Below, one piece after another: positions 47,216 through 57,955 of a DNA stretch of 64,000 bases. Every line of letters starts with the position of its first letter. Position 1 is the stretch's first letter. The DNA is from Salminus brasiliensis (lineage: Eukaryota; Chordata; Actinopteri; Characiformes; Bryconidae). The stretch spans positions 1,987,345 through 2,051,344 of the forward strand of contig NC_132881.1 in assembly GCF_030463535.1 (NCBI RefSeq), read 5' to 3'. The notes beneath the pieces were generated by a model that was not told the origin of the DNA, made no database searches, and saw only the letters and a program-made list of their open reading frames with translations. A program made the position numbers and the translations under genes.

Positions 47216-49019
47216 AGTCACACACCCACCACACACCACACACACCCCGAACAGCACTGACTTCAACCTTCAGTAACTTGATCAGTCCTGTTATTCCTCC
47301 AAACAAAACTATTCCTCCAAACTTCAACTCTGTGATGTTGGTGGGCTCTTTTTTTTTTAGGTCCTTCTACAATGATTCTATGTGTGTAAGATCTGAAGTT
47401 TGACTTTGGATTACATATCTCCTGCTTTAACATTACCCTTGAAGTGATTTTTGCTGAAGAATCACTTCTGGATAGATTAACAGTGATGTGTAATTTCCTC
47501 CATTTGTAGATCAATTGCCTCACAGTGGACTGGTGGAGAAACGGTTTTGTAACCTTCTTCAGCTGTATGAGCTTCTATTTCTCGTTTTCTCAAGTTTGTA
47601 GAAATGTACTTTGTTTGAGACACAGCTCACTGTTATAAACCTGTTGGGGGGGAGCAGACTTTTACAATGAACACCCAAGTTCATGTTCTCAGAAAATTAA
47701 GGGGTGCTGAACACACACCTGGTTGGCATACTCTAAATAGATACATCAGGCTTCAGTTATCCCTTTAAAATAACATTTTTCCTTTTTTTTCTTAATTCAT
47801 AAATGCAAAAACTATCATGACTTTTTCTTTGGTTTAACTTGGTTCTCTTTACGTAATAGTAAACTTGTGAAGGGGCTGTATAGTCACACATCAGGTTTTT
47901 CCAGCTGGATCTGGATCTGACCGCCAGAGTCAAGGTAACCTTAGGGTGTATTGAGTAACCTACTGAGTAACTGTATTGTGAGTAACTTGTGTTACAAGTG
48001 TTTTACATTTGATTTAATGGTTCAATTGAATTATTCTAATCTAAATAAAATGTAAATTACATTACTACATTAATATTATTATTATTACATTAATAATACT
48101 GTATTCTGCCCTCTTTTTAAATGAATGACTAAATAATGATTAACCAACCTACTTCTCTCTGGTTCAGTAAACTTTTCACCTGAAACTTTGATTAGCAGAC
48201 AGACAGATAGAGTAGACAGACAGACAGATAGATATATCAATAGATAGATACAGATATATCAATAGATAGACACCAGTCTTATATATCAGTCTTAGTAAAA
48301 TACTCGAGATATGTATCTATCAACAGAGAGTTATTTATCCTTCTATAGATTTTACATTTACATTTATGACATTTAGCAGACGCTCTTATCCAGAGCGACC
48401 TACAAAGTGCTTCACTGTTTACCCAAGAAAACCATAGCAGGCCATAGTACCTTATATAGTATAGGTGTGTGTATATATATATAAATGTTGATCTATGGGA
48501 AGACTGGTGAGACTATTTCTGTTGCGCCCCTGAAGGTGTGTTAATTACAGTGCATAAGTAGTCTGTAACCTACTTCTCTCTGCACTCCGTAACTTTTTAA
48601 CTGCTTATCTTTTTATTTTTTTCCTATAATTCATATATATGTACATATTTCAATATTTTCTCTCTTTGTTATAAATTTATTTTATAGAGTGTTTATTCTT
48701 ACATGAACGGTTGCACCTGTAACAACTGCAGTTACCCTCCTGGGACCAACAAAGTATTTCTGATTCTAATGACTTATTTGATATATTTTGTCTCAGTGAA
48801 ACATTTATATATAGTTATTTACCCATGTAAAGCAGTGTGTGTATAAATACAGATTTAGATATATGGGCAGACAGATGTCAGTGAGTCAGTGAGACTCTAA
48901 TGTTTCTGTTTACCCCGATGAAGGTGTGCTATGCGTGTGTGTGAGGGTGTGTGTGTGTGTGTGTGTGTCAGACAGCAGACCCTGATCTCCACTGCGGTAG
49001 CGGAAATTTCCCAGCCTTA
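47216..49019. other. AT-rich intergenic DNA upstream of the arg2 promoter
   Basis: It contains GATAGATA/CAGACAGA short repeats (48198-48270), a dispersed repeat fragment and a (GT)n run at 48949-48968 that ends about 60 bp before the arg2 GC box. Confidence 0.6.
48353..48420 (+). repeat. Dispersed teleost repeat fragment
   Basis: ATTTATGACATTTAGCAGAC followed by GCTCTTATCCAGAGCGACC is a very common short teleost repeat, probably of SINE or transposon origin. Only about 65 bp is present. Confidence 0.6.
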
Positions 49020-49369
49020 CCGAAGCCACGCCCCCTCCACGCAAACCCACAGCGCGGCGCTTCTGATTGGCTGGAGTGAAGGTGTGTCACTGGGTCTGCC
49101 GCGCCTCTCACCGTGTTATAAAAGCCGGCGCTGAAGCAGAGGCGAAGGCGACAGCTGCACCGGCTTCCTCCTACTCCTGGGCTTTGGGAGTCGATCCCTC
49201 ATGAATATGCATTAGCCGAGAGCTCCAGAGCCAGCCTCCCGCCCAGTTTCAGCATCCGTCTGAGAGGAGAGACAGAGAGAGGCAGAGTCGGGGATATAAG
49301 CAGAGGCTGAACTCGCTCCCACATCCACGCGAACTGAACTGAAACTCGAGCGAACTTTTAAGCACCGCA
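49020..49369 (+). promoter_or_regulatory. arg2 core promoter and 5' UTR
   Basis: A canonical TATAAAAG box lies at 49117-49124. An inverted CCAAT box (ATTGG, 49066-49070) sits about 50 bp upstream, and a GC/KLF-type box (CCACGCCCCC) lies near 49027-49036. Transcription would then start near 49145-49155, giving a 5' UTR of roughly 220 nt, a GC-rich stretch unlike the flanking AT-rich DNA. The elements are seen; the start site is inferred. Confidence 0.7.
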
Positions 49370-49480
49370 ATGGCGCTGAGAGGACCTCTCTCCCGCTTCC
49401 TCCAGTCCACGCTGAGCTCCTGTCAGCACAGCCGGGCTCATTCTGTGGCGATTCTGGGAGCTCCGTTCTCCAAAGGACAG
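49370..49480 (+). CDS. arg2: arg2 exon 1 (presequence and start of arginase fold)
   Basis: This exon is 111 nt, residues 1-37. The ATG follows ACCGCA and the exon ends at CAAAGGACAG before GTAAGC. Confidence 0.95.
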
Positions 49481-52400
49481 GTAAGCTGAGGCAGCTAGCT
49501 ATAGCTAATAAACTAGCTAAGTCCTGTTGGTTCGCTGCGTTAGCCACCGAGCTAAAACACGGTCCTGTGTGTCTTCTGTTTTTACCTCAGAAACGGAGAG
49601 GAGTGGAGCACGGCCCGAAAGCCATCCGGGACGCCGGTCTGGTGGAGAGACTGGCTAATTTGGGTGAGTGAAGCCATTTCTAACGTGTTTGTTTGGTTCT
49701 TCAGCCCAAAGCTCCGGTTTCCCTGAAGCGGCTCTGTGACAGAACCGCGAGCGGCGGCCGCACCATCCGCGGCTTCGGGGTCACGTGGAGGAGAGACCCG
49801 GCTTTTAATTGGTCGGCCTCTTAAAATCCGTTACAGCCGTTAATGAACGTTGGCTTTAGAACGTTGGGGGATTTCAAATTCGTGCGTTCGGAAGACGCTC
49901 CCGCGCGCTCAAAGTTGGGCGCCACAAGCATGTGCGTGTGCGCGTGTCTGTGTGCGCGAGGGAGATGGCACGCGCGTGTGTCTGCGTCATAGCTCTAGCC
50001 ATCCCTGCCCCTCCCACGCGCCACTGTCTAGCTGGGCTTACGTAACGTTGGGGAAATTTACCTCTTTCCATTTACTTTCGCAGCCTTTACTGCTGCTGCT
50101 GCTGCTAATCTGGAGATGAATATTAATGATATTAATATTAATATTTACTGCAGATCTGTCCTTCAGTTTAATGTTGGATTTACTGCAGAGCTCAACCTTG
50201 CATTGTTAATCTAAGGTTTGCTGCTAGTTAATAATTACGTGTCAGTGTTAATCTTGGGTTTACTGTACATCCTAACCTTTATTAATGTACTGCTAATCCT
50301 GAACCTTTAGTATTAATCTTTACTGCAGATCTGAACCTTTATCAGTGTAAACCTTGGGTTTACTGCTAATCTTGAGCTTTGAGTGTTAATCTAAGGTTTA
50401 CTGTGAATATTAATGTTTATCAATATTAATCTTGCATTTACTGCAGATCTGAACCTTTATCAGTGTTAACTATGGGATTACTGCTAATTTTACCTTTAGT
50501 GTTACTCTTAGGTTTACTGCATATCCTAACCCTTATCAGCGTAAACCATGGGTTTACTGCTAATCTTGACCTGTCAGTGTTGATCTAAGGTTTGCTGCTA
50601 ATATTAACATACATCAATGTTAATCTTGGGTTTACTGGATATCTTAACCTTTCAGCTAATCCTGACATTAATATTGTTAATATTGAGTTTACTTTACATC
50701 TTAGCCTTTAATGTAAATCTGAGGTTTACTGCAGATCTGAACCTTCATCAGTGTTAACGATGGGTTTACTGCTAATCCTAACCCTTATCAGTATTGGATC
50801 GTAGGTTTACTGCAAAACCTGACATTTACAGTGTTCATCTTGAGTTTACTGCTAATCCTATTGTAGGGTAAGTGTTTGTATTAAGTGCTTTTATTATATG
50901 TCTGGTTTACTGTTGATTATAACTAACTATTATTAACTATAAGCCAGTTTTCTAGATAGGAATTGAGACTATTCTCAGTCTAACCCAGCACTCTGAACTG
51001 AATGTAGTCCAAATGAAGGCTCCTAATTTTTGCAACTCACAAATTTACAATAAAAGTTTTTCTTCTTTACCACTGGAAAAACATATCTTAGGTTTATGAC
51101 CAGAATGTGGAACAATTTTACTGATTTGTTTTTGGCTTGTAAAGCTTTACATTTGGGTTACAGTAATTGCCCTTGAGCCTGGCTGGGTAACCGTTGTAGA
51201 GGTGGCAGTTTCCAGCGTCGTGCCCGGAATGTGCAAGTCACTGTGGCTAGTGTCTCTCAGCTGGCAAAGGGATAAACATTGCCTCGTATTCAGGGATGTT
51301 ACGCAACCCTGTGTTCAATCTGTAATGGGATATTGCTGGCCATCTTAAGCCCATGCTGCTTTTTTTCCATTGAATGGGAACAAGTGACCTACGTCTGGCA
51401 TCCACCCAGTACCCAGTTTAGCTCTAAACCACTTTAACCATTTCACCACTCTTCACCACCATCACAGATGCTGTACAGGCCGGCATATGCCCACTGACTG
51501 CTTTAATGACTGTTTTAATGCCAGACTTACTTTTTGGAGTAACATGTTACAGAAAATATGATCTAAATTATATTATATTAAGTAGACTACGCTTAATCCT
51601 AGTCTATAATGTCTTTAAATGAGAAACGACTACTTAAGAATTAGGCCTGACCGTCCATGAAACCCATTCAGTGTTTTCTTTCCCACAAATTGTTCAAACC
51701 TGATTTTTAATAATAGTGTGCATTACATGTAACTTAAACAGGGTATATTATACAGTACTATATAAGTATAAGTTCTACAACTAAGAAAAGCTTAGTTACA
51801 AGTGAAGTCTTTTAACTGGGGTCTTGTTGAATGCTGTGCAACACTGCAGACCTGTTGCACCATTTAGTAGAGACTGATGTAAGGCAGAGTCTCCTTGCAT
51901 TCGTGGCGAGGAGAGCCTTCCAAACACATTGACCATATATGAGCAGGACACTCGAGTCATGGCAGAAGGCTCTAATTATCCAAATCATATGTAATTTCAT
52001 ACACTCCGTAACACTGACGTCCTAATTCACATCACTGCGGCTGCCGCATTGGGACATGTTGGAACAGTCTGGTGCTGCTGATGAGAAGTGACTGTAATCA
52101 CAGTGAGGCAGTTCCCTTAACAGTCACCACACCAGACCAGACCAACGCAATCCATACTCTGAATCAGCTGATTGGCTTGGTGCTGGGAAATGGGTTAGCT
52201 GTGCAACATCTAAAAGCGGTCACTTCCTTTTCAGATGTTGACGAAGTGTTAATAATCACAGCCCTGGCCTCTGCAAAGAATACTGATACTGCAGAGGGCT
52301 ACAGGGTGTGGGGTTATTTATTTATTTTAATCTGAGAACTGTTCGATTTTATAACAGTTTAATAATTTAATGCACACTCAATTCTGAAATATACCCCAAA

Positions 52401-55400
52401 AATGTTTTTATAAAATGTATTTACATTTTCCCCTCTAGAGGTTTTGTTCACTTATTTACACTCAAATAAACAATGTATATTAAACAAGGTGATCAAACTT
52501 TGGCATATGACTGTATTTGTAGGCATTTTGATTAATCTTTTTTTTTTTTTTTTGGGGGGGTGCCTTAATATGTACTATATAATATACTTATCATAGTAAT
52601 AACATCACACTGTACTGTATATTATCTTGTCAATATAACATATGCAACCAGTATATAGAAATTATACACTGCATTGTACTGTAGGCTCTGTTAATTAATC
52701 TTACTCTATTACTATTAAGTCCTTTCTCCTATCCCTTTTTCTATAGTCATCAGTTTCCAGCCTGGAAATGTGTCACCACCCGCAACTCATTAACACATGT
52801 CAGAAAAATGAAATGATGCGTATTCTGTATTCCAAAAATGTTAAGTATCCAACACTGGACACTCCATATCGCCCGTGGCAGCACAAACCTGCAGACCAGT
52901 TCCTCCAGGCCGCTCTCCAAACACATTCATGAACTCGTTTTCCATCTGAAAGCACGGCCAGCGTTTCCAGCATGCTCCTTTTGATTGCTTAAACAGGGCT
53001 GCGATGTTCCAGGCTATTCCTGTCTGAATGCAATAAGTTGAAGTGGGGGCATCATTGGATTGGGATGAGACACAAGTAACACAAAACCAGCAAGCCCAAC
53101 TGCCCCCTCCCCAACTCAAAGGGATCCACCCAACCCAGACATTTACATACTTAACCGCTCCACCCCTCACTCATACACAAATCCACGTCCATCACTTTGT
53201 TTACCTCAGTGTAGGGTTTAGCCTCGTCCACCGCTTTCCATGCATTCAACATCCATGCTGATGAGCAGCTTAAGGCCCCGTGGGTCTAGAGAAATCTGAG
53301 CAGAGGACTGTGGAGAAATGGGACAGGTGGAAAATGCTACGTCAGGCATCCCCAAACACGAGATCGAATAACCGCCGCTGCATTTGCTTTGCTCGTCATG
53401 CAGGAGGAGTGGGAGAGGTGTGTGCTTGGTCAGAGCTGGGTAGGAGTGGCATGGAGGGGGAGGATATATATTTTTAAATCGCTGAAGCACTCCGTGATGA
53501 CCTGCTGCTTAAAATGAGGGATATCTACAATAAGAAACTAGGCATTACAGCTGCAGTATGCTGCTGGACGTGGTCTGAAGTAATGCCAAGAGAGGCCATG
53601 AGAACTAGAAATAAAATTAGCTATTTGTAATAGTTAGATTTTCTTAAATTGGCTAGTATGAACCCAGGCTTCCAAAAGGTCACACTTTTTGGAGCTGGTC
53701 TTTTTGTGGTTCACCCACCAAAGAATGCATAATCAATCAGCAGCCGAAAACCCGGAGGAATGACTTTACCGCACCGATCTCTTAATCAGCCGCTTCGGTT
53801 TCTCTTCTCCAGAATACCCAGTTCATGATTTTGGAGACCTGAGCTTCCAGCACCTGGAGAAGGATGACCACTTCATGCACGTTCCCTTCCCACGCACGGT
53901 CGGACGGGCCACTCAGCTGGTGTCTGGAGCTGTGAGCAGGGCCGTGGAGGCTGGACACACCACAGTCATGCTTGGAGGAGACCACAGGTACATCTTCACC
54001 ACTGACTTAATGTAATTTCTAACAGTCCTGGCCTGAACCTCTGTGTAGCTGCGTGTCACTGGTTTTTCCAGTTTGGGTGTACTGACTGAAACTGTGTGGC
54101 TGTTTGTTTGCGCTTTAATGACCAGAGGATGCCACAGTTTGCATGACAGTCTCCATTGTTGTGCTAATCCTGCTGTGCAATTGATGTTTTTATACCCAGC
54201 CCAGAGATTAGAGAAATTAGAAAACTTGCATAACAGGATAGCAGGAACGAAGCTGACCTGCTGGTTTCATTCTTGCAGCTTGGCCATTGGCTCAGTGGGA
54301 GGTCACGCCCAGCAGTGTCCAGATCTTTGTCTAATCTGGGTTGATGCACATGCAGACATCAACACCCCTCTGACCTCACCTTCTGGAAATCTCCATGGCC
54401 AGTCTGTGGCATTCATGCTCAAAGAGCTGCAAGACAAGGTGAGTCACCTGTATCTATGATCAGGTCATATGTTATGTAACAGCTATCATGCACAACAATC
54501 TAGCATTCTTGGCACTTATCCGAGACATGCAAAAGAACATCAGCAAGTCTGGTTCACTCTGAAAATACCCAGTGGAGTACTGGCAGATTTCCATCTATGC
54601 TCTGACATGAGTCAGTGTTGTTGGGCTGTCATGTCATTTAACACAAGCTTAGGAACTGTCCTTGATGGAAAATCAGTCTACAGAAAGTACCAAACAAGAC
54701 AGTATGGGTGCCTAGATACACAATAAACGGGTACAACACTTTTCTTGCCTTACTTGGATGTTTTTCTGAAGTTTCTTCTTTAGTTTGAACTGGAGCTACA
54801 AGACTAATGTAGCTAACCAGTATCTCATTCAGTCTTGCTGGTCTCCTTAATTCCTATTATTGTGCTGTTTTTGGTTACAGATGCCTGATGTTCCTGGTTT
54901 CTCCTGGATGAAACCCTTTCTCACCGCCAGAGATCTCGTCTACATTGGCCTGAGAGATGTGGACCCAGGCGAGCAGTAAGTGGGATATGCCCTGTCTCGA
55001 CCTACAAACCAATAACGAACACCCTCACCTAACCCAGAGGACCACACTTCAGTCCTTTCTAACATGTTGGCTACAGTTATCTGAGGTTACCAAGATAAGC
55101 TTGAGACTTTTCACAAAGCAAAGGTTTGTGACACGTGTTCCTCAAAGAACACAAAGATGTTAGACGTCAGTAGACAAGCTGCTTCAGTGCTCCATAAGAC
55201 AAAATAACATGAGGACTGACAACAGTCATGTCTGAGCAAAGGCCAGGCATTAAGATATTTAAATAAGTCATGACTTGTCTCTCATCCTTTCTTGATCTCT
55301 GTGCTTCTCAGTGTCATTCTGAAGAGCCTGGGAATACAGTACTTCTCTATGCGGGACATCGACAGAATGGGTATTCGGAGAGTTATGGAAGTTACACTGG

Positions 55401-56699
55401 ATCATCTCCTGGCAAGGTAGATCTTACTAGGGTTTTTTTTTTTTTTTGGGGTGGGGGAGGCAGGCAATGTTAATATTGGAGAAGGAAACCTTCCAGTAAC
55501 TGATATTTAAAACAAAGTTTCCAAACCGTTGCATGTCCTTATACATGCATATAAATAAGGTGTACCTTCAAATTAACTGTGTTGGCTGACTGGTTTCTTA
55601 GCAGCATACAAAACATTAAACAAAGTTTTCCCCTGGAGTGCCTGGGTCAATTGGCTGAGATTCAAATCTGTTATATAATTTTAATTTAATTTTTTATTTC
55701 CTCCCTAAAGTGGTAATGATGTTGGATCTTCTGGTACACTGTGAAACCTACTGTCAAATTTGTTCTGTATGAAGTTCTCAAAGTAACTCCTTTTTTTTTT
55801 TTTTTTTATTTATTTTTTTTTATTTATTTATTTATTTAATTACCTCACAGGAAACAACGTCCCATCCACCTGAGCTTTGACATTGACTCATTCGATCCAG
55901 CTCTGGCCCCCGCCACGGGAACTCCTGTCAATGGAGGACTGACCTACAGAGAGGGCATTTATATCACAGAGGAGATCCATAACACAGGTTAGTGTGTAGA
56001 CAAGTTCAACATGGTGGTGGTGGTATTATTGTTGTTGTTGTTATTGTGCCGCCTAAACACCTCTTTCTGGTGAGGATAAAGAACAATATTACTAATTGAA
56101 CAGAAACGGGCATAACAGCCTACTATTCACAGTAAATTTAATTAGCCCCACCTGGAAGAGATAAAGTAGTGACCCTCAAACTCTGGTTCATGTATACAAG
56201 AACTGCAGAGGTTTTAGGTACCTAAGCAAATTGTAAACCCCGATCTCTCCTGTCTCCGTCAGTTTTTACTGTAGAAGCTCCAGATCTCATCAAAACAGAT
56301 GCAGGGAGGAGAACTCTAAATAATACTAGACTCTATGAGGAGAACTTTGGAGATGTTCTAATGAACACAGTGATAGATAACCACCACCACTTTCTGGAGG
56401 AGTGTTATGTGTTGATCCTAATATCAGTGTTTTACTGAGGAGAACTCTTACTGCTCAGATAAGGAGCAGCTTTCTACAATCAATATTTCTTATTGTCTTT
56501 CTGCGCAGGTCTGCTGTCAGCAATGGACCTGGTTGAGGTCAACCCTGTGTTGGGAGGGAGTCCTGAAGCAGTGGAGGCTACAGTTAACCTAGCGGTGGAC
56601 GTTATCGCTTCATCTCTTGGTCAGACGCGGGAGGGTGCACACATCTCCTTGCAGGAGATTCCCGCTCCCAAAGAGGACACAGAACAACTCCGACTGTAG
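49370..56699 (+). CDS. arg2: Arginase 2, mitochondrial (type II arginase), eight exons (whole gene span)
   Basis: The enzyme hydrolyses L-arginine to L-ornithine and urea in the mitochondrial matrix. It supplies ornithine for polyamine and proline synthesis and competes with nitric oxide synthase for arginine. Eight exons join in frame to 1,047 nt, giving 348 residues (human ARG2 is about 354). The N-terminus [20 protein letters not shown] lacks acidic residues and has arginines, as expected of a mitochondrial presequence, and separates type II from cytosolic type I. The arginase fold starts at [14 protein letters not shown]. Manganese ligands are all present: H119 in GGDHS; D142, H144 and D146 in [10 protein letters not shown]250 and D252 in [14 protein letters not shown] carries the catalytic-site histidine H159. 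All splice sites are GT-AG with consistent phases. The neighbour vti1b is convergent, as I recall for mammals. The gene appears intact. Confidence 0.97.
49591..49663 (+). CDS. arg2: arg2 exon 2
   Basis: This exon is 73 nt and encodes [20 protein letters not shown] onward, ending in phase 1 before GTGAGT. The GVEHGP motif is conserved in arginases. Confidence 0.95.
49664..53812 (+). other. arg2 intron 2 (4.1 kb), mostly repeat-rich
   Basis: This is the longest intron of the gene. It contains a GC-rich 5' part extending from the promoter CpG-rich zone, a degenerate minisatellite at 50120-50870, a poly(T)/poly(G) junction near 52539-52561 and otherwise AT-rich sequence. Short open frames at 52072-52335 and 52841-53490 match nothing I recognise. 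Confidence 0.85.
50120..50870 (+). repeat. Degenerate minisatellite in arg2 intron 2
   Basis: Units of roughly 30-60 bp repeat the words GGTTTACTGC, TAATCTTGACC, GATCTGAACCTTTA and TCAGTGTTAATCT in variable order. About 15-20 diverged units are visible, consistent with an old array. Confidence 0.8.
53813..53987 (+). CDS. arg2: arg2 exon 3 (first metal-ligand histidine)
   Basis: This exon is 175 nt and follows a CT-rich acceptor. It encodes [16 protein letters not shown] through VMLGGDH, including metal ligand H119, and ends in phase 2 within the next Ser codon. Confidence 0.95.
54279..54438 (+). CDS. arg2: arg2 exon 4 (DAHADINTP active-site motif)
   Basis: This exon is 160 nt and encodes [20 protein letters not shown] onward. 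It includes DAHADINTP with three metal ligands and GNLHG, and ends at ELQDK in phase 0. Confidence 0.95.
54881..54975 (+). CDS. arg2: arg2 exon 5
   Basis: This exon is 95 nt. It starts right after TTGGTTACAG and encodes [11 protein letters not shown] through [13 protein letters not shown], with the last codon split before GTAAGT. It is too short to stand out as an open frame and was found by homology and splice signals. Confidence 0.94.
55312..55416 (+). CDS. arg2: arg2 exon 6
   Basis: This exon is 105 nt and encodes [20 protein letters not shown] through DHLLAR in phase 2. YFSMRDIDR is characteristic of arginase 2. Confidence 0.94.
55851..55987 (+). CDS. arg2: arg2 exon 7 (SFDIDSFDP metal-binding motif)
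   Basis: This exon is 137 nt and encodes [16 protein letters not shown], then [17 protein letters not shown], ending in phase 1. It carries ligands D250 and D252. The acceptor follows an unusually long T-rich tract (about 55790-55840). The residue after DID is Ser where I recall Ala in human ARG2. Confidence 0.95.
56509..56699 (+). CDS. arg2: arg2 exon 8 (C-terminus and stop)
   Basis: This exon is 191 nt. It follows CTGCGCAG and encodes [20 protein letters not shown] through [16 protein letters not shown] and a divergent hydrophilic tail, ending in TAG at 56697-56699. Confidence 0.95.
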
Positions 56700-57955
56700 A
56701 ACAGTGACCGCTCACTCAAGGACCTGGATGACAAAAGGATAAACCACTCGGCATTCCAAAGTTTGAACACAAAAACGAACCATTTGCACAAAACTGGAAA
56801 CGAGACGGAATCTACGGCGCATAGGAGCGAGAGTTATCCACCTTAAACCACACAGCGGTCCGTTTGAGAAGAGGGGCAGCGCTACCCTCTGAAATAAAAA
56901 GCGATAGCAGCCTAGATTTAGAAATGTAGCGTAAACCTAAAAGGACTGGCACTGCCTCACACCAGCTAACAGCTTACAATATGCCAGTGGCATCAACAGA
57001 ATCCGTGTTCTCCTTGAAACTGATCACTGGCTTTTTTTTTAACTGATACGTAATTATGTATGCAAGAGCAGTGTGTTTAGGTGGCGTTGGGCTATTGTGG
57101 TAAAGTTTCTACGTTTTATTCATTTTACCACATTTACAGTTCTACAGAAATACGTGCTAGAACGCTGGTTTCCTATTTCTACTTTTTATAAATGTAAACA
57201 TCCGTCCACAGTTCCCTTATCTGTACATCCCTACATTGTGCTACAGATGTTTGTTTAATTCAGTCCAACTTGGACATTGTCAGATGTGAAAGATGGCCAA
57301 TTAAGAGAGAGAGAAAACGTGTCCACTTATCATGAACAATTAACAATCCAGGATGTTACCTAATGAGAATTTGTATGGGTACATCCCTGGTGTTGCCTGT
57401 GGAGCTGGGGATTCCTGGCAGAAATGGTATGATCCTCCAATCTGCTAAGTGACTGCCTTCAAAAGAGAGAAGGAAAAAAAGTGAGTTAAATTAAACTTTT
57501 TCCCAACTGCCGCAACCCTTCGCTGAAACTGGAAAAGATCGGCAGCAGATGAACCATTGACCCATTGAGTTTGGTGATACATGTTTGCACTTTTGGACCA
57601 GGTGTGGTTTGACTGTATTTTATTTAGCATCGTATGTTTTGTTTTTTTTTCTTTGTTAATTGTTTGTGTTTTAACTGTAGATTCTGACTGAGTGTAGTTT
57701 GGGAACGAGTCTTTAAATAGATGTTATTTTCCTTTCAAGAACTGAACCCAGTTTTTCCATTTTCAAAGTACAGATTACTTCAGTCCTTCACAAAGTCCAG
57801 CCCCAATACTGTACCACCACCTAATTCACCATCGTTCTGTTTTATGTTCGTTTACTCTTTTTAATAACGCTTCTTTTGAACCGTTTTGTTCTGTTGGGGG
57901 GGGGGGGGGGGGGGGGAGGAGTATTTATGTAATAAACTGTTGAACTGCTGTAAAC
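56700..57955 (+). terminator. arg2 3' UTR with poly(A) signals and a G21 tract
   Basis: Two AATAAA hexamers follow the stop, at 56893-56898 and 57931-57936, suggesting alternative short and long 3' ends. An uninterrupted run of 21 G lies at 57896-57916, just 15 bp before the distal signal. Which site is used cannot be told from sequence. Confidence 0.6.

Noticed and set aside
52841-53490. Overlapping short open frames in arg2 intron 2 as a nested gene
   Set aside because: No recognisable motif, frames on both strands, and located inside a spliced intron.
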